From: RHKX01 sp963820055
Lineage (GTDB): Bacteria; Actinomycetota; Thermoleophilia; Solirubrobacterales; 70-9
Assembly: GCA_963820055.1 (NCBI GenBank)
Contig: CAWFYJ010000006.1
Span: 1 to 64,000 of the forward strand
DNA: 64,000 nucleotides
Direction of reading: 5' to 3'
Made by a program: the position numbers and the translations under genes. The notes below the pieces were generated by a model. It did no database searches, was not told the origin of the DNA, and worked only from the letters and a program-made list of their open reading frames with translations. Positions 8,685 through 16,172 of this stretch are shown piece after piece (within the stretch, counting starts at the first letter, position 1; the number at the start of each line of letters is the position of its first letter).

Positions 8685-9392
8685 ATGAGCACCGACTCCG
8701 ATTCAGACGTCCCGCCGATCCCGATCCTCGGGGGCACCGGCGCCCTCGGCTACGGCCTTGCCGTCCGTTGGGCCAAGGCTGGGCTCGACGTCGTCATCGG
8801 CTCCCGCGAGGCCTCGCGCGCCGAGGAGGCCGCCGCGAAGGTCGCCGAAACGGTCCCCGGTTCCTCCGTCGAGGGCCTCGACAACGCCGCGGCCGCCGCG
8901 CGCGGGCCGATCGTCTTCCTCACGGTCCCGTTCCGGGCGCAATCGGAGACGCTCAACAACCTCAGAGACGCACTGGAGCCGGACCAGATCCTCGTCGACT
9001 GCACCGTGCCGCTGGCCGCCGCGGTCAGCGGCAAGGCGACCCGCTCGCTCGGCGTCTGGCAGGGATCCGCAGCCGAGCAGGCCCAGGAGATGGTTCCCGA
9101 GGGCGTGACGGTCGTCTCCGCCCTCCACACCGTGGGGGCCCCGACGCTCTCCGACCTCGACGCCGAGCTCGGCGAGGACGTCCTCGTCTGCGCGGACAAG
9201 AAGAAGCACAAGGCGCCGGTGGCGCGGCTGATCGAGCGGATCGACGGGCTCCGGGCGGTCAACGCCGGGCCGCTCGAGATGGCGCGGATCGCCGAGCAGC
9301 TGACCCCGCTTCTGATCTCCGTGAACGTCCGCTACAAGGCCCACGCCGGGCTCCGCCTCGTCGGGCTTCCCGACACGGACCCCTGGGCGTGA
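8685..9392 (+). CDS. npdG: NADPH-dependent F420 reductase-like protein (NpdG family)
   Basis: The 235-residue protein begins, after a short acidic leader, with the Rossmann loop ILGGTGALGYGLAVRWAKAG typical of F420H2:NADP+ oxidoreductases. It continues with VIGSREASRAEEAA, VDCTVPLAAA and LKVLFV-equivalent features such as VLVCADKKKHKAPVARLIE. These enzymes move hydride between NADPH and coenzyme F420. The TGA overlaps the GTG of cofD by four bases (GTGA), so this gene heads an F420 operon, which supports the assignment. The start is fixed by the TAGACT-N7-ATG promoter. Confidence 0.85.
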   Translation: MSTDSDSDVPPIPILGGTGALGYGLAVRWAKAGLDVVIGSREASRAEEAAAKVAETVPGSSVEGLDNAAAAARGPIVFLTVPFRAQSETLNNLRDALEPDQILVDCTVPLAAAVSGKATRSLGVWQGSAAEQAQEMVPEGVTVVSALHTVGAPTLSDLDAELGEDVLVCADKKKHKAPVARLIERIDGLRAVNAGPLEMARIAEQLTPLLISVNVRYKAHAGLRLVGLPDTDPWA

Positions 9393-10318
9393 AGGTCGTC
9401 GCGCTCGCCGGCGGCACGGGAGGCGCCAAGCTCGCGGCCGGCCTCCAGGAGGTCCCCGACGTTGAGCTCACCGTCATCGCCAACACCGGCGACGACATCG
9501 AGGCGCTCGGCGTGCACGTCTCGCCCGATCCGGACCTCTGCACCTACTGGCTGACCGATCAGATCGACGAGGAGCGCGGCTGGGGCATCCGCGGCGACAC
9601 CTTCACGGTGTTCGAGCGGCTGAAGGAGCTCGGGGCGCCCGACTGGTTCGGGCTGTCCGACCGCGACTTCGCCACCTGCCTGGAGCGGCGCCGCCGCCTC
9701 GACCTCGGCGAGCGGCTGACGGAGATCACCTCGAGCCTCGCCCGCTCGCTCGGCGCGCGTGCCTCGGTGCTGCCGATGTGCGACGAGCCGGTCCGCACGA
9801 AGGTCCGCACCGACGCCGGCTGGCGGGGCTTTCAGGAGTACCTGATCCAGGACCGCGCCGAGCCCGACATCGCCGAGATCGAGTTCGCCGGGATCGGCGC
9901 CGCCACCATCTCACCCGAGGTCCGCGCCGCAGTCGAGGCCGCCGACGCGATCGTCGTCGGGCCCTCCAACCCGGTGATCTCGATCGGCCCGATCCTCGCG
10001 GTCCCGGGGATGAGCAGGCTGCTAGCCGATGCCTCCTCGCCGGTCGTCGCGGTCAGCCCGTTCGTCGCCGGGGAGGTCGTCAAGGGGCCGACCGACAAGT
10101 TCATGCGCGCGACCGGGAGCGAGTCCTCGGCCGCCGGAGTCGCCGAGCGCTACTCGGAGCTGATCGACGGCCTCGTCGTCGACGCCGCCGACCCCGATCC
10201 CGACCCGGGCGTCGCGGCGATCGTCGTGACCCGCTTCGACACCCTGATGAGCGACCGCGAGACCCGCCGCCGGGTCGCGGCCGAGACGGTCGCCTTCGCC
10301 GGTTCGCTGGCAAGCTGA
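9389..10318 (+). CDS. cofD: 2-phospho-L-lactate transferase (CofD/FbiA)
   Basis: The 309-residue protein starts at GTG inside the upstream stop. It has the CofD hallmarks: the glycine-rich VVALAGGTGGAKLAAGL N-terminus, VIANTGDDIEALGVHVSPDPD (near residue 32) and YWLTDQID, VGPSNPVISIGPILAVPG, and VAVSPFVAGEVVKGP. CofD transfers the 2-phospholactyl or PEP-derived group from its guanylyl carrier onto the Fo flavin, giving F420-0 or its dehydro form. It is followed four bases later by cofC, whose product makes the donor. Confidence 0.95.
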   Translation: MKVVALAGGTGGAKLAAGLQEVPDVELTVIANTGDDIEALGVHVSPDPDLCTYWLTDQIDEERGWGIRGDTFTVFERLKELGAPDWFGLSDRDFATCLERRRRLDLGERLTEITSSLARSLGARASVLPMCDEPVRTKVRTDAGWRGFQEYLIQDRAEPDIAEIEFAGIGAATISPEVRAAVEAADAIVVGPSNPVISIGPILAVPGMSRLLADASSPVVAVSPFVAGEVVKGPTDKFMRATGSESSAAGVAERYSELIDGLVVDAADPDPDPGVAAIVVTRFDTLMSDRETRRRVAAETVAFAGSLAS

Positions 10319-10322
10319 ACCG

Positions 10323-10979
10323 ATGCGCGCGACCGCCATCGTCCCGATCAAGCGCTTCGACGTCGCCAAGAGCCGGCTCACCGGCACGGCCGCCGACGCC
10401 CTCCGCCCCGCCCTCGCGAAGGCGATGCTCACCGACGTCCTGCTCGGCCTCCGCGAGACGCGTCTGGTTGACCGGATCCTCGTCGTCAGCGGCGAGCCGG
10501 CGGCGCGCGAGATCGCCGAGAGCCTCGGCGTCGACTTCCTCGACGATCCCGACGACGTCGGCCACTCCGAAGCGGCCGCCCTCGGCGTCGCCGACGCGAT
10601 GGCTCACGACGAGGACTGTGTCGCCCTCCTCCCCGGCGACTGCCCCCTCATCGACGCCGCCGAGCTCGACCGTGAGCTCGGCGCGCAGGCGCCGGGCGTC
10701 GCCGTGATCCCCGACCGCCATGGGACCGGGACGAACGGGCTGATCCTCGCTCCGCCCGACGTGATCACGCCGGCCTTCGGGCCTGACAGCCGCGAGCGCC
10801 ACTGCCGTCTCGCCCGCGAGGCCGGGGCGCGCGTCCGGATCGCAACCATGCACTCGATGTCGCTCGACCTCGACACCGGCGAGGACCTCGACGCGCTGAT
10901 CGCTGCCCTCCGCGCCGACCCGGAGCGGGCGCCGGCCACCGCGGCCGCCCTGAAGGAGCTGGCCGGAGAGCGCCGATGA
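10323..10979 (+). CDS. cofC: Phospholactate/PEP guanylyltransferase (CofC/FbiD)
   Basis: This 218-residue nucleotidyltransferase begins ATAIVPIKRFDVAKSRL, the CofC N-terminal GTP-binding region, followed by LLPGDCPLIDA (metal site, near residue 100) and DRHGTGTNGLILAPPD. It activates 2-phospholactate or phosphoenolpyruvate with GTP to give the CofD donor. Its TGA overlaps the ATG of cofE. Length is normal for the family. Confidence 0.94.
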   Translation: MRATAIVPIKRFDVAKSRLTGTAADALRPALAKAMLTDVLLGLRETRLVDRILVVSGEPAAREIAESLGVDFLDDPDDVGHSEAAALGVADAMAHDEDCVALLPGDCPLIDAAELDRELGAQAPGVAVIPDRHGTGTNGLILAPPDVITPAFGPDSRERHCRLAREAGARVRIATMHSMSLDLDTGEDLDALIAALRADPERAPATAAALKELAGERR

Positions 10980-11722
10980 GCGGCGGGATCGCGGTGCTCC
11001 CGGTCTCCGGCCTCCCGGAGATCGGGCCCGGCGATCCGCTCGGAGAGTTGATCGTCTCCGCCGCCGAGATCCGCGGCGGAGACGTCGTCGTCATCTCCCA
11101 GAAGGTGGTCTCGAAAGCCGAGAGCCGGGGTCGAAGCCTCGCCGGCGTCGAGGCCTCCGACCGGGCCGTCGAGCTCGCGGCCGGGCTCGGAAAGGACCCC
11201 CGGCTGGTCGAGCTGATCCTCGGCGAGACCGAGCGGATAATCCGCAGCGAGCGGGTCCTGATCGTCGAGACGAAGAGCGGCCTGATCTGCGCCAACGCCG
11301 GGATCGACTCGTCCAACGTCGGACGTGACGAGGAGGTCCTGCTCCTCCCCGCCGACCCCGACGCCTCCGCCCGACGCCTCCGCGCCGAGGTCGCCGCGGC
11401 CACCGGGAGCCGGATCGCCGTGATCGTCAGCGACAGCTTCGGGCGGCCCTGGCGGGTCGGTCAGACCGAGGTGGCGATCGGCTGTGCCGGGCTCGACCCC
11501 GCCGACGACTGGCGCGGCCGGACCGACCGCGACGGCCGCGAGCTCGCCGCGACCCACATCGCGATCGCCGATCAGCTGGCCGCGGCCGCCGACCTCGTCC
11601 GCGACAAGGCGTCAGGCACGCCGGCGGCGATCGTCCGGGGCGTAGGCGATCTCGTAACTGCCGACGACGGCCCCGGCGCCCGCGCCCTGCAGCGCCCGCG
11701 CGACGAGGACCTCTTCCGCTAG
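10976..11722 (+). CDS. cofE: Coenzyme F420-0:L-glutamate ligase (CofE)
   Basis: This 248-residue protein is a standalone CofE: GDVVVISQKVVSKAESR (near residue 35), SGLICANAGIDSSNV (near 100), and AVIVSDSFGRPWRVGQTEVAIG (in parts; near 145), which carry GTP and metal contacts. It adds glutamates to F420-0. In mycobacterial FbiB the same domain is fused to a nitroreductase-like C-terminus; that extension is absent. The gene overlaps cofC by four bases and ends four bases inside the convergent cupin gene. Confidence 0.95.
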   Translation: MSGGIAVLPVSGLPEIGPGDPLGELIVSAAEIRGGDVVVISQKVVSKAESRGRSLAGVEASDRAVELAAGLGKDPRLVELILGETERIIRSERVLIVETKSGLICANAGIDSSNVGRDEEVLLLPADPDASARRLRAEVAAATGSRIAVIVSDSFGRPWRVGQTEVAIGCAGLDPADDWRGRTDRDGRELAATHIAIADQLAAAADLVRDKASGTPAAIVRGVGDLVTADDGPGARALQRPRDEDLFR

Positions 11723-12120
11723 TCGTCCCACCAGTCGCGGCTGCCCTCGACGTCCCCGCGCGGGTCATCGCCGAGGTTGGGCGCGCCGATCACGAGCAAC
11801 TCGAGTCCCTCCGGACCGGCTTCGTAGCCCCGCCAGGTGCCGGGCGCGACCCGCACCGCGTCCCACCGGGAGAGTTCGACGATCTCGTCGTCGAGCTTCA
11901 TCCGCCCACCTCCGCCGACGACGACGTAGACCTCCTCCTGGGTCCGGTGCGTGTGGCCGTACGGGAACCGGTAGCCGGGCGGGACCCGCTGGTAACCGAG
12001 GCCGGAACTCTCGAGTTCGAGCGCCTCCGTAGCGAGGCGGAACTCCAGGCCCGGGTCACCGTCGAAGTTGGACCCGACGTCGTCGAGGTCCGCCTTCAGG
12101 TTCCGGTGCGTGAAGGGCAC
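11719..12120 (-). CDS. Cupin-domain protein
   Basis: This 133-residue single-domain cupin has GYRFPYGHTHRTQEEVYVVVGGGGRM (given in parts), the cupin metal motif with two His and a Glu, and a second motif region ending WDAVRVAPGTWRGYEAG. It probably binds a metal and a small ligand; the reaction is unknown. There is no ATG; a GTG at 12120 is chosen because TACGAT lies exactly seven bases upstream. It is convergent with cofE, overlapping the stop by four bases. Confidence 0.8.
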   Translation of the reverse strand: MPFTHRNLKADLDDVGSNFDGDPGLEFRLATEALELESSGLGYQRVPPGYRFPYGHTHRTQEEVYVVVGGGGRMKLDDEIVELSRWDAVRVAPGTWRGYEAGPEGLELLVIGAPNLGDDPRGDVEGSRDWWDD

Positions 12121-12127
12121 GAGGGCG

Positions 12128-12133
12128 ATCGTA
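12128..12133 (-). promoter_or_regulatory. -10 element (TACGAT), leaderless GTG start
   Basis: TACGAT followed by seven bases and GTG decides the start of the cupin gene, which has no other plausible start codon near its conserved N-terminus. Confidence 0.5.
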
Positions 12134-12210
12134 GCCGGGGCGATGCTCGCTCGACCTTGGTTGCCCGGACGGTCGGCCCGAGGGGATGGCTGAGAGGGGA
12201 CGCGGCGGAC

Positions 12211-12265
12211 TTCATCGAGTGGTCGGAAGACGCGATGCGTTCGCGGAATTCGACCACTCGGTGAG
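12211..12265. other. Long near-perfect stem-loop
   Basis: Bases 12211-12225 pair with 12251-12265, including a perfect ten-base core (CGAGTGGTCG with CGACCACTCG). Inside the loop is a second perfect hairpin, CGCGA-TGCGT-TCGCG. It lies in the 192-base gap between fbiC and the cupin gene, so it may be the fbiC terminator, although no T-run follows. The rest of the gap shows no gene I can support. Confidence 0.5.
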
Positions 12266-12312
12266 CCTCTTGCTGCTCGCGATCGGTCGAGCGGCCCGCA
12301 CACCGATCGCCG

Positions 12313-14535
12313 TCAGTACGTCTCGAGCACCTCGTAGAGCGTGTTCCGCTGGGCGGGGGTCCGGCCCGCCGCGCGGGCGGCGCCGATCAGGTCCTCCGGT
12401 TCGAGGCGGGAGCCGTGCTGGGAGCCGGCCATGCGGGAGATGCTCTCCTCCATCAGGGTGCCGCCGAGATCGTTGACCCCCCAGCGGAGCGCCTCGGTGG
12501 CGGCGCCGAGGCCCATCTTCACCCAGCTGGCCTGGAGGTTGGTTATCGAGTGGCCGAGGGCGAGGCGGAAGACGGCCGTGTGCTTGAGGTTCTCGGCGTC
12601 GGAGATCTCCTCGATGCCGTGGGTGCGGCCGAGCATCGTGTGGTACGGGATGAAGCTGAGCGGCACGAACTCGGTGATCCCGCCGGTGCGCTCCTGGACG
12701 GCGCGGATGACGCGCATGTGCTCGGCGAGCTCGTCGGGGGTCTCGATGTGGCCGAACATCACGGTCGAGGTGGAGCGGAGGCCGGCGCGGTGGGAGGCCT
12801 CGATGATCTCGACCCAGCGCGCGGCCGTGAGCTTGTTCGGCGAGATCCGGTTGCGGACGCCGTCCTCGAGGACCTCGGCCGCGGTGCCCGGGGTCGAGCC
12901 GAGCCCGCAGTCGCGCAGGTAGCCGAAGACGTAGTCGGGATCGCGCCCGGAGCGCTCGCACATGAAGTGGACCTCCATCGGCGAGTAGGCGTGGAGGTGG
13001 ATGTCGGGGGCGACGTCCTTGGCGCGGCGCAGCCACTCGCCGTAGTGCTCGAGGTCGTAGTCGGGATGGATCCCGCCCTGCATGCAGATCTCGGTCGCGC
13101 CGAAGTCGACGGCCTCGCGAATCCGCTCCGCGAACTCGCCGGGGTCGACCTCGTAGGCGTCGGGCGAACGCCGGGTCTGCCCGAATCCGCAGAAGGCGCA
13201 GCCGACGGTGCAGATGTTGGTGAAGTTGATGTTCCTGTTGACGACGAACGTCGCGACATCGCCGGCGAGGTCGGCGCGAAGCTCGTCCGCTCCGGCACGG
13301 ATCTCCTCGATCGCCTCGGGGCGGCGCTCGCTGAACAGGGCGACGAGCTCGGCGCGGGTCAGCTCGTGCCCGTCGCGTGCCCGCTCGACCGCCTGCGAAG
13401 TCAGGTCGCTGCTCCCGGCCGCCGGTGCCGCGCCGTTGCCGTTCCCGTTGCCGTTCAGCGGCGGGCCGGTTCGCGGCAGGAACGTCGGAAAGCGGTCGAC
13501 GAGGACGCCGAGCACCGCGGGATCGACCCACTCGCGGTTCATGTACTGCGGATAGACGCAGAGCCGCTCGGTCAGCGCGTAGCCGAGCGGTCGCAGGCGC
13601 TTGCGGACCTGCAGCGGGCTCGGGAAGGGATGCTCCGGGGAGATGTGGTCGCCGTTGGCGGAGAGGCCGCCGAGGTCGGTCGCCCCAGCCCCGACGAGGT
13701 CGACCCACCAGTCGGAGAGATTGGGCGGGATCTGGATTCCGACGTCCGGCATCAGGCGCCGGCACTCGGCCACCAGGCGCTTCATGCCCTCGAGCGAGAC
13801 GGGCGACGCCCAGGCGGGCAGGTCGAGGTCGTCTTCCCCGGCGGCCGAGTCGCCCTCGGCCCAGCGCCGCTCGGACGCCTCCTCGGCGATGTCGGCGACC
13901 TCGGCTCCGTAGTAGCGGGGATGGGGAACGAAGTTCTGGAGGATCACCTCCTGGATGTGGCCGTGGCGCTCCTGGACGGCCGCCAGCGCCTCCAGCGACT
14001 GGACGCGCTCCTCCTCGGTCTCGCCGATGCCGACGAGGATCCCGCTCGTGAACGGGATCCGCAGCTCCCCGGCGGCCTCGATCGCCGCGAGGCGGACCTG
14101 CGGGTGCTTGGTCGGCGAGCCGGCGTGGACGGTCTCCATCAGCCGCTCTGCGCTCGACTCCAGCATCAGCCCCTGTGACGCCGTCACCGCTCGCAGTCGC
14201 CGGTAGTCGTCCGCGTCGGCGACACCGATGTTGGTGTGCGGGAGCATCCCCCGCTCGAGCGCCTGCTCGCACGCCCAGATCACGTACGAGGTGAAGTCCT
14301 CATGGCCCCAGGAGCGCAGGCGCTCGGCGACGAGCGGGTTGACCTCGGGCTGCTCGCCGGTCAGGACCAGCAATTCCTTGACGTTCCGCTTCGCGGCGGC
14401 GTCGAGGCGCTCGACGACCTCCTCGGGAGGATGGACGTGGGCCTGGTGGGTGGCGAACGCGCAGTACTTGCAGTAGCAGCGGCAGGTCCGCGACAACGAC
14501 AGCGTCAGGTTCCGGGAGAAGGTGACGCGCCGCAT
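12313..14535 (-). CDS. fbiC: FbiC: fused CofG/CofH Fo synthase
   Basis: This 740-residue protein carries two radical-SAM modules. The CofG half has C18, C22 and C25 (CRCYCKYC) near the N-terminus. The CofH half has CTVGCAFCGFG near residue 450, preceded by FVVNRNINFTN. Together they make the deazaflavin Fo from tyrosine and a pyrimidine. Near residue 370 the halves are joined by an Asn-Gly repeat (NGNGNGNG) and an Ala/Gly-rich linker. A GTG three codons upstream is possible, but TAGCGT exactly seven bases before the second candidate favours ATG 14535. It is leftward and about 0.6 kb from cofE, completing the F420 pathway. Confidence 0.95.
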   Translation of the reverse strand: MRRVTFSRNLTLSLSRTCRCYCKYCAFATHQAHVHPPEEVVERLDAAAKRNVKELLVLTGEQPEVNPLVAERLRSWGHEDFTSYVIWACEQALERGMLPHTNIGVADADDYRRLRAVTASQGLMLESSAERLMETVHAGSPTKHPQVRLAAIEAAGELRIPFTSGILVGIGETEEERVQSLEALAAVQERHGHIQEVILQNFVPHPRYYGAEVADIAEEASERRWAEGDSAAGEDDLDLPAWASPVSLEGMKRLVAECRRLMPDVGIQIPPNLSDWWVDLVGAGATDLGGLSANGDHISPEHPFPSPLQVRKRLRPLGYALTERLCVYPQYMNREWVDPAVLGVLVDRFPTFLPRTGPPLNGNGNGNGAAPAAGSSDLTSQAVERARDGHELTRAELVALFSERRPEAIEEIRAGADELRADLAGDVATFVVNRNINFTNICTVGCAFCGFGQTRRSPDAYEVDPGEFAERIREAVDFGATEICMQGGIHPDYDLEHYGEWLRRAKDVAPDIHLHAYSPMEVHFMCERSGRDPDYVFGYLRDCGLGSTPGTAAEVLEDGVRNRISPNKLTAARWVEIIEASHRAGLRSTSTVMFGHIETPDELAEHMRVIRAVQERTGGITEFVPLSFIPYHTMLGRTHGIEEISDAENLKHTAVFRLALGHSITNLQASWVKMGLGAATEALRWGVNDLGGTLMEESISRMAGSQHGSRLEPEDLIGAARAAGRTPAQRNTLYEVLETY

Positions 14536-14542
14536 CGACTTC

Positions 14543-14548
14543 ACGCTA
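14543..14548 (-). promoter_or_regulatory. -10 element (TAGCGT) of fbiC
   Basis: TAGCGT-N7-ATG. It lies only seven bases past the aquaporin terminator hairpin, so fbiC has its own leaderless promoter just downstream of that terminator. Confidence 0.5.
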
Positions 14549-14554
14549 ACGAAA

Positions 14555-14585
14555 CGGGGCGCTCCGCCTTCGGCAGAGCGCCCCG
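14555..14585 (-). terminator. Hairpin terminator with TTCG loop
   Basis: GGGGCGCTC pairs with GAGCGCCCC around a GCC-TTC-GGC tip, one C-A mismatch in the stem. It follows the aquaporin gene and is followed leftward by GTTTCGTT, a weak T-rich tract. Confidence 0.6.
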
Positions 14586-14608
14586 GTAGTCGAATCCTTC
14601 GATGCCGG

Positions 14609-15364
14609 CTACTTCTGAGCCCGCGGGCCGGGTCCGGTCGAGGGACCGGTGGACTTCTCGAGCTCGACCTCGGGCTCGCCGGCGGTGATCACGAACTTGT
14701 AGATCAGGGCCGCGATCAGCGCGCCGAGGAGCGGGCCGACGATGTAGGGCCAGACCCCACCCCAGTCGTTGCTGACGAGTGCCGGGCCGAACCAACGCGC
14801 CGGGTTGAAACAGCCGCCGGTCAGCGGGCCGAAGATGAACACGCAGAAGGCGAACGTGAGGCCGATGGTCAGCGGCCCCCACTCGTTGCGAGCCCGCTTG
14901 TTCATCGCGACGGCGACGACGCCGAGCACGATCAGCAGCGTGCCGATGCCCTCGCAGATCATTCCCGCGAAATCGCTGCCGAGCAGCGGGCTGATGTCGC
15001 CGGCGCCCCAGTTGACGGCGCGCCCCTCGTCGAGCAGCAGGCCCTTGACGGCCAGCGCGCCCAGCACCGCTCCGGAGAGCTGCGCGAGGATGTAGACGAT
15101 CGCGTCGATCGGGTCGATTCGCCTCAGGAATGCCGCCGCAGTCGTGACGGCGGGATTGAAGTGCCCGCCGCTGACGGCTCCGAAGGACATGATCAGGGCG
15201 AAGAGCACGAGACCCTGCGTGAAGCCGACGACAGCGAAGTCCGAACCGAACTGAGCGGAGCCCCCGGCAGCGACGTAAAGGCTGATGACGGTCCCGATGA
15301 CGAAGACGAGGAAGAACGTTCCGATCAGCTCCGCGATGTAAGCGGCCAATCCTCGATCCTGCAC
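14609..15364 (-). CDS. MIP-family channel (aquaporin / AqpZ-like)
   Basis: This 251-residue membrane protein has six hydrophobic segments and two NPA half-helices: SGGHFNPAVT (about residue 70) and GGCFNPARWFGPAL (about residue 190). The Arg after the second NPA is the selectivity-filter Arg of water channels. It should conduct water or small neutral solutes across the cytoplasmic membrane. An AGGAGG at 15372-15377 is seven bases from GTG 15364 but only one base from the TTG at 15370, so the GTG is the likely start. The gene stands alone between fbiC and a receiver-like gene. Confidence 0.9.
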   Translation of the reverse strand: MQDRGLAAYIAELIGTFFLVFVIGTVISLYVAAGGSAQFGSDFAVVGFTQGLVLFALIMSFGAVSGGHFNPAVTTAAAFLRRIDPIDAIVYILAQLSGAVLGALAVKGLLLDEGRAVNWGAGDISPLLGSDFAGMICEGIGTLLIVLGVVAVAMNKRARNEWGPLTIGLTFAFCVFIFGPLTGGCFNPARWFGPALVSNDWGGVWPYIVGPLLGALIAALIYKFVITAGEPEVELEKSTGPSTGPGPRAQK

Positions 15365-15456
15365 TCTCAAACCTCCTGTAGGGCAATCTCGCGCCGTGGC
15401 GCAACTGGGCGGCGCCAGTCTAGTACCCGGGGCGCCCGAATCCGCGACTTCCGGCT

Positions 15457-15780
15457 TCAGTCTCCGCGGGAGAGCAGACCGTCGACGAGAGCGGGCAGCT
15501 CCCGGGCCATCCGCGACCGCGGAACGACGAGGTCGAAGCCCGCCTCCTCGGCCCGCCGGCGGGTCTCGACGTCGACGTGTGAATAGAACCCGAGCGCGGG
15601 CGGGCCGGCGGACGCGACCGCGGCGGCGTCGACGACGTCGAGGTCGGCGACGATCACGGCGAACCCGGTTGCATCGCCGACGTCGCCGCGCACGACCACC
15701 TCATGGCCCGCGGCGGTCAGCGGCGCCTCGACGCGGCTGGTCAACATCAGGTCGGTGACGAGCGCGAGGACCCGGGCCAT
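15457..15780 (-). CDS. Small receiver-like protein
   Basis: This 107-residue protein has a response-regulator-like alternation: ARVLALVTDLMLTSRVEAPL, VIVADLDVVDAAAVASA, PALGFYSHVD, then LVVPRSRMARELPALVDGLL. It lacks the acidic pair at the first strand, so phosphorylation is doubtful. It starts seven bases after the preceding gene in the same direction and is probably co-transcribed. Function unknown. Confidence 0.55.
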   Translation of the reverse strand: MARVLALVTDLMLTSRVEAPLTAAGHEVVVRGDVGDATGFAVIVADLDVVDAAAVASAGPPALGFYSHVDVETRRRAEEAGFDLVVPRSRMARELPALVDGLLSRGD

Positions 15781-15787
15781 CGCCCGC

Positions 15788-16150
15788 TCAGATCGAGCGC
15801 CGGCGGCGGTACTCGGCGCGAACGCTCTCCGGACGGCCCCACATCTGGCGAACTTCGGCGCGACCCTCGTTGAGGTCGCTGACCATCAGTTCGCCCTCGA
15901 TGCCCTGGCGGTCGAGCATCTGCAGAACCCAGGTGACCGTCTCCGGCGCGGCTGCGTGCCCGAAGCCGTTGGCCACGTTGATGCGCCAGTGCCAATCCGC
16001 CTCGGAGTGCGGCTGCGCGTTGATCTGGGTCATCGGGATCGAGGCGTCCACGTAACGCGTCTCGTCGGTGATCCGCAGCTCGAGCTGCATGTCCGTCCAG
16101 TCGCGGGGAAGCGACTCGACGATCTCCTGGAAGGACTCCGATAGCGCCAT
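15788..16150 (-). CDS. Conserved hypothetical protein, 120 aa
   Basis: I do not recognise this protein. It is compact and likely cytoplasmic: an acidic N-terminal helix, two beta strands (DMQLELRITDETRYVDASIP), a WHWRINVANGFGHAAAPETV segment and a basic C-terminus (RAEYRRRRSI). Good coding character and a TAGGCT-N7-ATG promoter identical to that of the NTF2-like gene support it as real. It probably heads a two-gene unit with the receiver-like gene. Confidence 0.7.
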   Translation of the reverse strand: MALSESFQEIVESLPRDWTDMQLELRITDETRYVDASIPMTQINAQPHSEADWHWRINVANGFGHAAAPETVTWVLQMLDRQGIEGELMVSDLNEGRAEVRQMWGRPESVRAEYRRRRSI

Positions 16151-16157
16151 CGCGGCA

Positions 16158-16163
16158 AGCCTA
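16158..16163 (-). promoter_or_regulatory. -10 element (TAGGCT), leaderless start
   Basis: TAGGCT-N7-ATG before the 120-residue hypothetical protein, located in the 22-base gap after mntH. Confidence 0.45.
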
Positions 16164-16172
16164 CCGGCGGAG

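Noticed and set aside
12186..12200. CTGAGA resembling part of a TPP riboswitch
   Set aside because: The other conserved blocks are absent and the neighbouring genes are not thiamine related.
12187..12262. A tRNA-like box A (TGGCTGAGAGG) and a later TTCGA
   Set aside because: No acceptor stem, no T-arm pairing and no anticodon loop fit; the region folds into a long hairpin instead.
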